Shown piece by piece: positions 43,101-54,889 of a stretch of DNA of 64,000 bases. The translations under genes were made by a program, and so were the position numbers. The notes beneath the pieces were generated by a model. The model was not told the origin of the DNA. It saw only the letters and a list, made by a program, of their open reading frames with translations, and searched no databases. Numbering within the stretch: position 1 is the first letter of the stretch; the number at the start of each line of letters is the position of its first letter. The stretch covers positions 2,084,896-2,148,895 of the forward strand of contig OY986963.1 in assembly GCA_963920575.1 (NCBI GenBank), written 5' to 3'. Source of the stretch: Narthecium ossifragum. Its lineage: Eukaryota > Streptophyta > Magnoliopsida > Dioscoreales > Nartheciaceae.

Positions 43101-43289
43101 GATGCATGGAAGGATATGAACGAGGAGTTGCTCAATCCACAGCCTTTAGAATTGCCTCATCTTGTGAAGCTCATAGACTATGCTCGCTTTGTTGAAGCCT
43201 GCATATACAAGCATGGAGATGGATATACTAATCCGCAGGGCGACACCAAGGATCATATCAAACTACTGTTCGTCGATCCAATCCCTTAA
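40150..43289 (+). pseudogene. TPS-E: terpene synthase lacking exons 4-5
   Basis: Exon 1 remnant to about 40443 (frame lost in PSFGV where the family has PSxWGDYF). Exon 2 at 40628-40895 is open (KMKLIDSLQRLGLDYHFKEE), with one extra Ile codon. Exon 3 at 41049-41424 has an insertion near 41170 and a deletion of LLHRAE near 41400, both frame-breaking. Exon 6 at 42638-42898 (83 codons plus four inserted in SEGLVDGN) and exon 7 at 42996-43289 are intact and open, ending LLFVDPIP. Exons 4 and 5, with RDR and DDxxD, are replaced by 1.2 kb of unrelated DNA. Exon 6 ends NDLASTK, then LENERNH, so the NSE/DTE motif is altered as well. Exons 6-7 differ clearly from TPS-A/B, so this is an older paralogue. 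Confidence 0.85.
41700..42570 (+). mobile_element. LINE ORF1-like insertion in TPS-E
   Basis: The frame 41755-42030 contains RARWSHTLFGRFMG and EFLRRRLAGSWRTTEPFLVV, resembling the DUF4283 segment found in plant LINE ORF1 proteins. Later GPAMLC and related GC-rich pieces (42290-42560) look like further ORF1 debris. No reverse transcriptase is present. It occupies the place of TPS exons 4-5. Confidence 0.4.
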
Positions 43290-43826
43290 TTAGCTACCTT
43301 ACCTATATATGTTAAACATTAATTAATTTGGATCCTTTTCTTCTCTAAGATTGTCAATCCTGCTCATGAGCAGCATATATCAATACGCAACCGGTAATAT
43401 ATAGTTCAGTCAAAATGATAACGAGGTGACCATATATATAACATGAGCTTAAATTTCGAGCAACATAGTTAATTAATTAAGATCGAAAAGAATCCGTGAT
43501 GCACCGAGCCACAGTGTCAATTTGGATGGCATATATTTGCAAGATTCATCTTGATATAGTCTCAATTTCTTGTAACATACAGATCCAACATATAATGCTT
43601 CTTCTTTTAGATGGGACTGGCTTCATGAACCAGGTCGATTCACATCATGAGCCCAATTGCGCTAATAAGTTGTTCTCGGCCCGGCCCGGCCTGGCTCGAA
43701 CCGACCCAACATGGGCAAGTCGGCCCGAGTCACTTAGATTTATAATCTATCCTATAGTCTATTACTCTATCCTATTCTACTGTTATTAATCGCTGGGTAT
43801 CCTTTTGGCATTCCCCGACCTCCGCC
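43290..43826. other. Intergenic, nothing recognised
   Basis: AT-rich sequence after TPS-E; a CCCGGCCCGGCC motif near 43680 is the only GC-rich point. No gene is supported. Confidence 0.5.
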
Positions 43827-46301
43827 ATGGCGGCTTGCTGCCTCTCCTATACCTCCTCTCCACACACGCCATCGTCGCACGGGGCGCGCGCGAAGCCCAC
43901 CTCTCTCTCATGGGCTTCTTCACTCCCGCTCGCTAAGATCTCCGTGACGCATCTCTCTCTACCCCTCCGCACCTCGGTGCCCAACCGCCAGGTTAGTCCT
44001 ACTCACCTACCTGTAAGATTAGGTGGATGAAGGCCATGGAATTGGCATGATATTGGTCTTCATAATTTATCTGTGTGCTGTGCACTGATGATTATATTTC
44101 AAAACTTTGGAATAACCATCGAGGAATTGGAATTTTCAGAATGAGAATCAGATTACTTGCCAATGCGCATTATCTATGCTGTGGTACCTTTTACACTTCT
44201 TGCAAATATAATCTTCTGGCTGTGAGTGCTTTTTGTTGCATTGTTCTTTATCTAATAGGCATCGATCGGAACCTAAATGGGCATTAAAGAGTCTAAACGG
44301 ATGACTATGGATAAGACTTATGTCGGTAGTTGACTTGCTCATCAAGCTCTTATGCTACTATAGTGTTACTGCAAGCTTGCCGGGTTTGGGGATTGGGTCT
44401 TGTTACGCGATGGCTGACAGGTTATGGAGAGTTTTGTGGTTGTATTATTGGCTTTAAGGATAAAAGCTTTATGAGTCTTACCATAAGGTTGGTGGAATGG
44501 TGGTAGCGTTGCAGCGATGAAACTATACGGTTCAGTGGTAAGCACTCTTGCATTCTTGGTCACTGACAAATTCTGATTAGTAGCAAAAGTGAACCAGATT
44601 TGAGTGTATACTAATTCATCAAGCGCTTGTACTTCTACCCCACTGTAGTATAATAGTTGGGGTACTGGACTCTGTACTCTTGTAAGGAAATTGGGGAAAT
44701 ATAAGAGGTTCTATGTAGTGCTTGCTATGTTCATGTGCAAATGTGTTGATGATATCCATCCAAGTCTTCATATGAGCCAAAATGAGTTCATGAGTTCTAA
44801 GAGTCTAGCATATGGAGTAGCGAACTTTTTAAAGATCAATGCTCGGTCTAACATCAACTAAAATGCTAATGAAGCTTGATGTCAGGTCGTAATAGAGTTT
44901 TTGAGTATGAAAAATGAGCCTAGTTGGGAGAATAGTATTTCTGGGTGTAAAGTAATCTAGATGTTCGAATATGCACAAGAGTTAGGCTCATCATAACTTG
45001 CTGAGTCAGCATTGCACGACTTTATGGAGCAATTTGATATTAGGTTGCCGAGGATATTGCTTTTGTTGCTTCTACAATTCTGGAGCAATTTGATATTAGG
45101 TTGCGGAGGATATTGCTTTCGTTGCTTCTACATTACAATTGACGCTTTTTGATGAATGTTTAACTGGAGCACCTGGAGTAGTTTGTTATCGTTTATATTT
45201 CGTTCAAATGTTGGATGAATTAAATTATTTAGTATTCTCTTGGCACAGTGCATTCTCATCTGTGTGATTGGTGAATATGGACAAGATTTGGGTTTATTCC
45301 TAGTTGGCAAAGAAGTTTATGTTATAACAGTAAGAAGACATTGACAAGTTGGTCCTTTGTGCTTAACTCAAGCTTGACTAAATTTGTTGAAGAATCTGGC
45401 TCTCACCCATGTATGGGCATGCAGATAACTAAATATAATAGTTGGGCCACTCTTGAATCTTGGATCTTATTGCAGCTTGCTATGGTCTTTTAAATTGTTA
45501 CAATTATGCAATTGGCTCTAGCCTGCTGCTTCTTTTGATTGTGATTGGTAGTTCATGGTAATCTTTAGACGCAATATAGTTTCCACAGATGTCCTAGAGC
45601 TTGTAGGCAAGTTGTAATGGTACCCGACTCCTGTAGGAAGGTCATGGGTCGTTTGTGGCTTGTTTTCCAGGAAATTTAAGCTGCAATTGATGGTTGATGA
45701 AGGTGCAATGCACATTGTTGTATTCAAATTGGTGTTGTCGCACATATGTAGGCCCTGCTGTTCCTTAAAGTGCTCATTTGTGTCGGCTTCTTGCCATGGT
45801 CCTGAGGTCGGGCATTGTCCGAGTTGTCCTGTTCTGGAGGCATTCACTTTTTTCCCCCTTTCTTGGAGATGCTTCCTTACCGCTACATATTCTGTAAATT
45901 CGCAGGCTGGTGTGGTTCACGCTGCATGGACTCGCAGATCTCGAGAGGAAGCTGCAAAGAAGCCCAACAAGAAATCATGGAAACAGAGAACGGACATGTA
46001 CATGCGGCCTTTCTTGCTGAACGTCTTCTTCTCGAAGAGATTTATTCATGCTAAGGTGGTGCACAGAGGAACGAGCAAAGTCATCTCGGTCGCGAGCTCC
46101 AACGCCAAGGATTTGAGGAACACTCTGCCATCTCTCACAGATAATGATGCCTGTAGAACGATTGGGGAACTGATTGCCGAAAGATCCAAGGAAGCAGATG
46201 TGTTTGCAATGGCTTATGAACCAAAGAAAAATGAGAGAATTGAAGGTAAGCTTGGGATCGTCCTCGACACCATAAAAGAGAATGGTATCATCTTTGTGTA
46301 G
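43827..46301 (+). CDS. uL18-family (L18p/L5e) ribosomal-like protein, plastid-targeted
   Basis: Two exons, 43827-43991 and 45906-46301 (GT-AG, phase 0), encode 186 aa. The first exon is Ser/Ala/Arg-rich without acidic residues (MAACCLSYTSSPHTPSSHG), like a chloroplast or mitochondrial transit peptide. The second holds the L18p fold: RPFLLNVFFSKRFIHAKVVH, SVASSNAKDLRNTL, CRTIGELIAERSKEADV and the C-terminal GKLGIVLDTIKENGIIFV. uL18 proteins bind 5S rRNA; plant nuclear genomes also carry distant organelle paralogues of unclear role, and this length fits those. The 1.9-kb intron contains a 58-bp tandem duplication (45028-45135). It is not related to the TPS array. Confidence 0.8.
45028..45135 (+). 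repeat. 58-bp tandem duplication in uL18 intron
   Basis: GGAGCAATTTGATATTAGGT ... GATATTGCTTT(C/T)GTTGCTTC occurs twice in direct orientation. Confidence 0.85.
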
Positions 46302-46479
46302 CTGAATTGCAGTAAACCATACAATATTGGAATCATCCCTGTATTCGTGTTATAGGTATGGCCCTATTGTAATCAAGCAATAACATTTATATTTTTTTTG
46401 AAAGAGCTTATCCTTGGTAACATTTCACTAGCTTAAGTTGTGTGTGTCTATCGAAGTTTTCGTCGGATGCCTAACTCTA

Positions 46480-46743
46480 TCATAATTATCATATGTAGTA
46501 TGTTTCGTTTTCGTTAATCTATCCCTACCGATTAATTCTATCATTAAGTCTCTATATTACTCAATCCTACTTAAACGATTAATTCTATCATTAAGTCTCT
46601 ATCATAATTATCATATGTAGCATGTTTCGTTTTCGTTAATCTATCCCTACCGATTAATTCTATCATTAAGTCTCTATATTACTCAATCCTACTTTAACGA
46701 GCATATGTACGAATGTGAACTGATATTTTGATAGTTGATAGAT
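46480..46743 (+). repeat. 132-bp tandem duplication
   Basis: TCATAATTATCATATGTAG ... TATCCCTACCGATTAATTC ... TATTACTCAATCCTACTT starts at 46480 and again at 46612. It lies downstream of the uL18 gene and appears non-coding. Confidence 0.85.
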
Positions 46744-47226
46744 ATGTTTGGAGCTACTGGTTTAAGAGGAGTGGTGGTGGTAGAGCTGTAAATGAAAAAG
46801 AATGAACTAAAATGATTTGTTTAAACTTATCATAATGCAAGAAACTATTTGGGCCATTTGTGTTTTAGTTGAATTCTCTAGAATGAACTAAGTAAATAAA
46901 ATCTCTATGTATATTTAAATAGAAAATTCATGATTATATATTTAAATTTAGATGATTTCAATAGGAGTTGACTAATCCTCATATTGACTCCAATTTATCT
47001 AATAAATAATCAAGTTATCTCTTTTATTTATTAAGGATATATTGAGTAGTAGTTATAAGTGAAATGTGCTTGAATGTGGTTAACACGTGCGAATCACGTG
47101 CCGGACCACTTGGTATTCATAAATGTGTGAGGCTGTGAGCGAGCCCAGACTTCTCCATAGTTAATCCGGCGTTTGAGAAGCCGGCTTCAAGTCTAATCGT
47201 ATCTGCCGTATCTATCCCGAGGCGCG

Positions 47227-48696
47227 ATGGACGACGGATGTGGAGGAATCCCCATCTTTAATATGTTTCGAGTGGGGAGGGAGAGGGAGGGAGAGGCGGC
47301 TCCGATGGAGACGTCGACGTCGCCGTCGCCGCCTTCTTCGCCGCCGTCAATGGTGGTGAACAGCCCTAGGCTGACGGTAAGCCTAGCGAGGCAGCGGAGA
47401 GGGGCGAGGGTCTCGTTTTCTCCCGACTCCGACGAGGAGGAGAATAAGACCACCAAGGTCTTCGCCGCCGGCGACCACGGCCCGAAACCCTCGGAGGTAT
47501 ACGGATTCGTCGGATCCATCTCCACAGTCATCGCCACCGTGATATACTTGGCGTGGGCTTATACTCCGGAGTCTTGGTTGCATTCCCTGGGCATCACCTA
47601 CTATCCTAACAAGTAAGCCTCTCCATTATTTGTATTCAGATTCCCTTCAAGATTAGAAGCAGATTAGACTTCAAATTTGAATCTTTTCTTGTTCTGATCT
47701 AGTGAAAGGGTTGGTCTTGGTTATTACTTAGTTTCGCATAGGAAATTTATACAGAACGAGACGTGATCATCGGTCTTTTGATTTCAGATATTGGGCTCTG
47801 GCAGTTCCAGCTTTTGCTATTGTGACGGTGGTTTTGATGATGGTTTTCTACTTGGGACTAAATTTTATGGCCACTCCTCCTCCGACTTCCTTCAACACAT
47901 TGTTTGGTAAGATCTTGTAAAAAAACTCTTATTGTTCGAACAAAATCAGGAGAAAAGCCAACTTTGATTATGGGTTTTGCGACCAGAATTATGGGCTTAT
48001 TGTTCCCTTTAGTTGAATCTATGACGCATTTTCTCCTGCCCACATGACATGATATACACAGGGATAAACCAAAGCCAACTTTGATTCTAACAATCACCTA
48101 AACGATTTGCATCTTAAGTTGTTTCTCAGTTTTTGAGGATGATTATTTTTTGATATACAGGATCATCTTGCAGCTTTATTAATAGTTACTTGCAAAAGGT
48201 TTTGCCGTGTAGAAATAGTTTGGCTTTGAAGTGGGTTGTGCGAACAGAATATGGGCTTATTGTTCCCTTTAGTTGAATCTATGATGCATTTTCTCTTTCC
48301 ACAGAGATCTCAGGAATTTGCTCTACAGTGTTTTTCTTTCATAACCACTGCCCACATAACATGATATACACAGGGATAAAATCAAAGCCGACTTCGATTC
48401 GAACAATCTCCCGAACGTTTTGTATCTTAAGTTGTTTCTCAGTTTTTGAGGATGATAATTGTTTGATAAACAGGATTTTCTTGCAACTTTAACAGTTACT
48501 TGCAAAAAGGTTTTGTCATATAGAAATAGTCAATTATATGGTCCTTATAATCTCTATGAATCACATGTTTTCAGATGAGCACAGTAGGGAGCGGTCAATC
48601 CTCACAGCTCCATCAAAAGGAGAGCAGCCAATTGAGCCCATCTCTGACCTCGGCATCAATCAGATAAATGATCTCATTTTTGGGCACTCATCATAG
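47227..48696 (+). CDS. PIG-P, GPI N-acetylglucosaminyltransferase subunit P
   Basis: Three exons, 47227-47612, 47788-47906 and 48575-48696. PIG-P is a small ER membrane subunit of the complex that transfers GlcNAc to phosphatidylinositol, the first step of GPI-anchor synthesis. Counting from the ATG at 47227 the protein has 208 aa; a second ATG at 47305 (METSTSPSPP) gives 182 aa, near the usual plant length, and is the more likely start. The domain begins EVYGFVGSISTVIATVIYLA (first membrane span about 92-112), then AYTPESWLHSLGITYYPNK, the second span at 130-156, and the conserved tail DLGINQINDLIF. The N-terminal 90 residues are a low-complexity Ser/Pro stretch. Intron 2 contains an internal tandem duplication. 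Confidence 0.85.
47972..48526 (+). repeat. Tandem duplication inside PIG-P intron 2
   Basis: About 245 bases from 47972 (GGGCTTATTGTTCCCTTTAG ... TTAAGTTGTTTCTCAGTTTT) recur from 48236 with an extra 47-base insertion near 48301. The splice sites are unaffected. Confidence 0.8.
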
Positions 48697-49762
48697 GTTG
48701 TGTTTTATCATATGCTTCAAGGGGAGGAGAAAAGTGCTATAAAACAACAAAATTTGGGAATAAGTTGGTACAACAGCATTCTGATTTAAAGGACTCTGTT
48801 CAAGAGCTTACTTGGCTGAATACTGAATTGAATCCAAAATCCTCAGCAGCATAGGGTTCTGTTCTCATGATGCTCGAAATAGTAATTTTCTGATGCCGGC
48901 GAGCAATCTCAATGTGTGATGAGTTGTATTACAAGTATATTGGCGCCCTTTAGATGTCTTGGGGCTCTTGTTTGTATCAAATTGATTCTGTAGGAAATTA
49001 AGCAATACCACAAACTTTTAGGGTTTGAAAGATGTGTTTATTTGCAGACAGCTCCACTTCAGTGTCTTACTATGACTGTTTTCTAGTCCAAGGCATCATC
49101 TTATGTGGATCTATCAGAGCATCTACAAGGTTAATATAAAACAGCAATGTGATCAGCTGCATGGATTATTACATGCGTATCCAAAACAGAGTAAAAGGTC
49201 TTCACTTTATTCTTCTTTTCTGATGATTAATTCTTGTTGTGTATCATATTCTATGGATCATTAGTTTTTGTTGTGTATAACACACAAAGCTTAATTTGTA
49301 TAAAGATGGTTTTGGGTATTGGACATTCAATCTTTCATCCGATACTTATCTTTAGTCTTGATGTTCACATAACTTGGAACTTCATTAAAATCTTAGATTT
49401 GACTGTTTTAATTATCTTATTAATGCAAAAGGGTAAAACCAGAATTAAAACTCCAAGGAGTAGTGTCCTTATACCTGCAACTGAAAACTTACATAACGTG
49501 CCTACTAGAGATAACACCACAGCAAATTCAACGTCCAATACTACTCATAACATTGCAAAACTTCTCTATTCAGCTCAGAGGAAAAAGATCAAATAAAAAA
49601 TAAGTTATTATAGAGCATCAGAGGGATTTTATCAGCTTTACATGTACCGACTTTATCAGCTTTACCTGTACCAAGACGGAAAGCATACGAAGTACAGCAG
49701 TAGCAATCCATTCCAACAAGTATTTGTCATTGTTCGGATCAAGACTTTGCAGGTATAAAGAT
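48697..49762. other. 3' flank of PIG-P and downstream gene, nothing further recognised
   Basis: Converging gene ends: the PIG-P 3' untranslated region on the plus strand and that of the zinc-ribbon gene on the minus strand. The plus frame 49234-49596 has no domain and is not called. Confidence 0.5.
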
Positions 49763-52700
49763 CTATTTCTCCTCAATGTCGATGTCGATGATATCAGGCT
49801 CAGATGTTTTGGGGCGAGTACCACCTCTTCCTCTTGGGAAGCCACCTTCGGGTTGCCATACGATGTTTCTGCAACCTGTGCAACGAATGACCTGATTGCG
49901 GTATCCAACGAACCGCCTCTTGCAAGCAGGGCAAGCACCCTATTGACATTAAGATAACTTTTCAGCCACATGCAGCAATTGGGGACTCCATGTTTCTTTT
50001 ATTCCATTAAGAAAATGAATTTCTAGAGAGAGAGGGAGAGAGAAGTTCATCCGGGCATTTCCCACAGCGATTCAAAGAAAATGACACATGATTGAATTTT
50101 CTCACATCAGGCTTGAAAGAGCATGATATGCATCCAATAGTCATAACAAAGGAAAGTTGCATTTAATCAATTGAAGAAAAGGGATCATTGTCCAAAAGGA
50201 GCTGGGAAAACTGAAGTGATAAGATTATCTATACAAGAGAATTAGCAGTCAACAATGAAGAAGCAAAAGACAAAAATGTTTCCATAGAAAAGGAGAATCT
50301 TTATTCATGATCTCGAAATCAGCATCGTGATTCAGCTATTGGATTTGATCAATGAAGGGCTAATACCAAAAGCTGGGTATAAATAACTTAGTCCATATGC
50401 CAGTTCTCACAAGAATCAGAACAAGAAGAGAAGGCAAGATAACGTCGCATAAAAAGCTCAAAAGAATCATATGATGGAAAAAGAAGGAAAAATATACCTC
50501 GATGGCAAAGTTATTTGCAATTGTGCCAATTAGGAGAGGGGCTGCAAACGGAAGAACCCATGTCGCTAGGATGAAGATCCTAAACAGCCACCCAGATAGA
50601 ACAAACCAAAGGAAGAAGATTGTCTAGAAAAAAAAAAAAGATATTAGAACGGAGTAAGTATTTAAAAGTAACTACTAATGTAACTGGCGTAACATATAAT
50701 TCATCTGATGGGAACAAACTATATATCTAATTGCAAATTCTAAGCCTGTAAGCTTATGACAATCTTATTATCCACATTTTCGGAACATCAAGCCACCATC
50801 ATGCTTGATTATTCATGAACAAAATGATTTAAAGTCATATGTGCTTTAAAAAAACCAATTGTAAATGCAATATTTTTCTCCTGAGCTTGATGAATGAGAC
50901 CATTCAGGATCCCATGAACCGACTTTCATGGAAAACATACTTGCCCTTCCTTGACTATGTTAGCTCAGAGGCACAAATATCATGGTTTAATATCCCACAC
51001 AACCACAGAGGCCAACAAAATATGCAACAGGTACTAAAGATCACATAAGTGTAAAAGGATAGTTTCTTCTAAGAGGTTATAATTATCTATATAATGTCAT
51101 ACCTTAGCTTGGTGATGGTTGTAAGACCCTTGCTGGTTGAAATTTAATCTCACTTCAGCTTGTAAAGTTTATAGCGCGGCAAGTCCTATCTTCTCTATTT
51201 CAGACAAAAAAAAGCAAAAATCTTGCCTTCTTAAGAGAAATCATAACAGGACTTAATCACTATGTCCAAAGACTATGCTAGTGAAATCTACAAAGCTCAG
51301 CATTCTAGTTGGTAGTCATACGAACTTGACATGGCTGTAGCCTTGAGGGAAGAATCAAAATAACCATACATGGACTTGGACAACTTGAGAATTTGAGATA
51401 GGTGATAGGTTCATAGACTGGTCTTTAACCCCATCACCTAATTGAGATTAGAGATTGCTTTTAGAAAGGAGAGAAATGGAAACAACCATATGCCAACTTG
51501 GACAGCTTGATCTAAAGAGAAAAAAGACATATCTTTGGCCTTAGCTCCTAGATTTCTTCTTACCCGATCTTCACCCTCTATGGAAATGGGTTACCAATAG
51601 ATTCATAAGTTTGTGTTTCTGGCTTTACCATCTTGGAGCGCAGGTTTACATGGTTTACAGATAGAAAAACTCATTTTATAATAAGGAAGATCAAAAGCCC
51701 AGCACTTCTAAAATCACACAATTTCCAAGAATATCATGTGTTTCAGAAACGTACCAGAGATATCAGGTTTGAGTTTTGGGTTTGATGACGCTTGACTCGT
51801 CAATTGAATTTATTCATAGTCTTAGATCTTGTTCTTGACTTCCTATCTATTTTGTTTCATATTACCAAGATTTGCATTTAACAATTACCAGATATTAATG
51901 TTAGGTAACATCATAGCCATCTTGAAAACCCTCTATGGAAAAGGTAAGCTCCCTGCATGAGCTCTGGACCCTCATCACATAGTTATCAAGATTCTGAAGT
52001 TCTCCAAAATATAGCATAATCAGATAACTTCACTTCCAAAATACAGCACGAATTCTCCTTGAGTTGTAAGCCAAGAACTAATTCCTTTCAAAACTGTGGT
52101 TTAATTCCTTTCAAAGCTGTTGTTGGCTCCAAATGGCAGCCACCAAGAGTGGATATGGTTCAAGTTTTGGATTTTGAAATATATCCTCAAAGAAATATCA
52201 TTCTTGAACCCCAAGATTAAACATAGCTATGATCTTCAAAATATAGAAACCTTTCATCTTAACCTACTTGCATTAATTGATTTAAAACCTATAACTAAGA
52301 ACAAGGTTTGCCCTCAACCACTTCAATAGATAAACAAGATGCGCTAAGAACCCTGTCAAATGTAATTCACTTGTGTTGAAAATTGTAAGCCGAAAATGGA
52401 GGTAATTGCCCTAAAGTAGAACTTAACAATGGAACTCATTCAACTACTCGACCAAACACAGATAAACTCCCAATCCAACAGCAGCATCAAGAACCAGAAA
52501 AGAATGAAAACCAACAAGATCCGAATACATCATTTCCTAAATAACACCAACATCATAATAGAAGCATCTAACTCACCACGAAACCCTTGCCGAGGGGCGT
52601 ATCGGAAAATTGTTTAAGCTCTCTCCTGTACTGAGAATATCCAAAAAAAACACGATGCAATTAGAACACAAAACTACAAAAGAAGGAAATAATTAGCCGC

Positions 52701-53070
52701 AAGATTGGGGCTTTTAGCTGACCCTGGGCCAATTCCTGGAGAAGTCCACCGAGAAAGACCGCCACCGGCGGGCGATGCCAAATTCGCGGTCAAGCTCCCT
52801 AGCGCGGTCCGTGGCCGCCTGGGCGGCGGAGCCAAGGCGGCGAGAGATGGAAAAGCGTCGGTCGAGGCGGTCAGCCGCGCGGCGGGCTTCAAAAGCGAGG
52901 TTCTCCGCCCCGTCGTTGGCGCGCCGCCAAGCATCCCGCAGGGCAGCCCCAGATGCCACCCGCCGCGCGAAGTCGTCAAAATCCCTCCGCCGGAAGGCAG
53001 TCGCTGATGCCCCCGCCCGGTGGTGGCGCGGAGGCAAGTAGAGGGGCCGCCATGGCGTTGTGGTCGCCAT
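49763..53070 (-). CDS. Membrane zinc-ribbon protein, plant-conserved, unknown function
   Basis: Four exons on the minus strand: 53070-52723, 52630-52577, 50623-50498 and 49939-49763 (all GT-AG and phase 0), 234 aa. Residues 1-116 are Arg/Ala-rich with predicted helices (AARRAADRLDRRFSISRRL), then LKQFSDTPLGKGF, a hydrophobic part at about 135-170 (two spans: TIFFLWFVLSGWLFRIFILA and TWVLPFAAPLLIGTIANNF), and a zinc ribbon CPAC...CTGC (Cys179, 182, 196, 199) with FVGYRNQVIRCTGCRNIVWQ. The tail is GGFPRGRGG and an acidic end. I recognise it as a plant protein with a DnaJ-like zinc ribbon, perhaps a chloroplast membrane protein, but do not know a function. The GC-rich first exon contrasts with AT-rich introns, as in monocots. 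Confidence 0.75.
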
Positions 53071-53705
53071 GACCACTAAAGATGAAGAAGCAGCCAGAAG
53101 GCGAGAGAGAGAGTGTGTCCGGTGAGATTGGTAAGAGAAATTAAAAAAAATTGGAAATAAGAGGACTAAAGAGGGTGTTGTGGTTCGTTTCGGTCGGACC
53201 AAATAAACGACTACTATGGAAACAACGTACACAAAAAACATTTAATAAACCCCTAGAAATTCTGATAATAGCATATCCCTTCTGAAATTTTTCAAAAACC
53301 CACTTTGATTAGGTTAACATAAATATATAAATTATCAAATTGCCTCGAGCTATATAAATAATAATATATTTAATGTAATTTCCATCTTAATAGCATATCC
53401 AAGAATATCTTAGCATCAGTCATTTCACAACTTGATCGCGTGTATTTACTACGATTTTTTTAACCGGATGGAATTTGTTTTTTGGAAGGCTGGGGATTAT
53501 ATATTTATCCTTTATTCTAATAAGTAAATTTATAGTAAATTTTGCAAATAACTTCACTATTTGAAAAGAAACAGCAATTATATGGACATTTTTTTAAAAT
53601 AATATTATTTTAATAAAATATTATTAAAATATACATGTAGCAAAAGTATTTACGGGAATATGTCTCCCCTAACCACATCAGCAGCCACATTGGTGCTGCC
53701 ATTGG
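53071..53705. other. 5' flank, nothing recognised
   Basis: AT-rich divergent region between the zinc-ribbon gene start and the ligase pseudogene. The first 60 bases before the ATG hold a GAGAGAGAGA tract usual in 5' leaders. Confidence 0.4.
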
Positions 53706-54505
53706 GTGTTTAAACGCTTGTTCATGAGCCGGAACCGTAACTCCAAATTGCGGCTTATCACTGATGACGTCGTCCTCCTCCTCTCCCCCAACTCCATCCT
53801 CTACCCCCTCATCGTGATCGCCGTCCTTGCCGACGGTGGCGTCATCTCCCCGCCAACCCCCTCGTCACGTCTGTCGAAATCGCCAAGCAAATCCGCGGCT
53901 TCGACACCACCCTCGTCATCTCCGCCCCCGAGGAAGCCCAAAAACTCACGGCCATCAACATCCTCATCCTCCTCACAACCCGCTCCGAAGCCGTCGCCTC
54001 CGCGACTTGGTCATGCCCCTTCCGACTTGGTTCCCGTGCACGGGGTCCACCACGGTGGTGATGTCGCGGTTCAATCTCGCCGCCGCCATGAACGCCATGG
54101 TGAGCTACCGCATCAACATCATCCACGTCGTGCCAATGGTGCTCTTGGCGCTGCTTAAGGCAGCTCTCAATGCCAAGTGGGACCTATCGAGCTTGCGAAG
54201 AATAGTGATAGGGGCAACACCGCTGGCGGAGGAGGTGGTGAAGGAGTTTCGTCGGAGATACCCGTGGGTGAGGGTAAGGCAGGGGTATGGGTTGACAGAG
54301 ACTGCAAGGGCGGCAACCATCTTCCTTAAGTCGAAGGAGACGGTGGGGAGAGAGGCTTCAGTTGGGAGGCTATTGTCGGCGACGGAGGGAAGGGTGGTGG
54401 ATGTGGTGACGGAGAGGGTGGCGGCGTCGGGAGGGGTGGATCGAGGAGCTCTGGCTAAGAGGGCCAATGGTGATGAAGGAGTACTTGGGGGAGAGGAGGA
54501 GGACA
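53706..54505 (+). pseudogene. 4CL-like acyl-CoA ligase pseudogene
   Basis: An intronless fragment of an adenylate-forming ligase of the 4-coumarate:CoA ligase-like clade. The frame from 53706 has DDVVLLLSPNSILYPLIVIA and then shifts; NPLVTSVEIAKQIRGFDTTL continues in a second frame, and from about 54010 a third frame has NIIHVVPMVLLALLK, IVIGATPLAEEVVKEF and RQGYGLTETARA (the A5 adenylation motif), then VGRLLS and VVDV. Near 54440 another shift gives ELWLRGPMVMKEYLG, and the copy stops at 54505 where an inverted repeat begins. N-terminal and C-terminal domains are missing. At least three frameshifts exclude function. Such enzymes activate carboxylic acids with ATP. Confidence 0.8.
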
Positions 54506-54513
54506 AAGCTTGG

Positions 54514-54889
54514 GGTCGATCCATGTATCGTCCATCGATGGTTTATCCATGTATCCTCCTTGATTCACTCACGGTCGAATCGATCGTATGTCTCTATCAA
54601 GAGAACGTCACTCCATGGTCGATGCTTAGTTCGACCGTCATCTCAGCTCCAACTTGGCTAAGTCTGGAAATTAAAGAACACTTTGCGTGTTGACGGTCGA
54701 TGTGACCGTGAGTTGCATTATCGATGCTCCTAACTTAGTCAAGTTGACGCTGAGCTGACGATCGAACCAAGCATCGACCCTAGAGTAGCGTTCTCTTAAC
54801 AGAGATGTACGGTCGATGCATGGATCGACCATGAGTGAATTAAGAAGGATGCATGGATAGACCGTCGACAGACGATGCACGGATCGACC
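54514..54889. repeat. Inverted repeat, 150-bp arms
   Basis: The left arm 54514-54663 (GGTCGATCCATGTATCGTCC ... CTTGGCTAAG) and right arm 54733-54889 (CTTAGTCAAGTTGAC ... CACGGATCGACC) are reverse complements over about 150 bases, estimated near 80% by eye. The loop is about 70 bases. Both arms contain GGTCGAT and TCGATC motifs like the palindromes in the LTRs. It joins the ligase pseudogene abruptly. Confidence 0.75.

Noticed and set aside
52705..53041. Plus-strand open frames at 52705-53007 and 52775-53041
   Set aside because: They are antisense shadows of exon 1 of the zinc-ribbon gene, which has proper splice sites.
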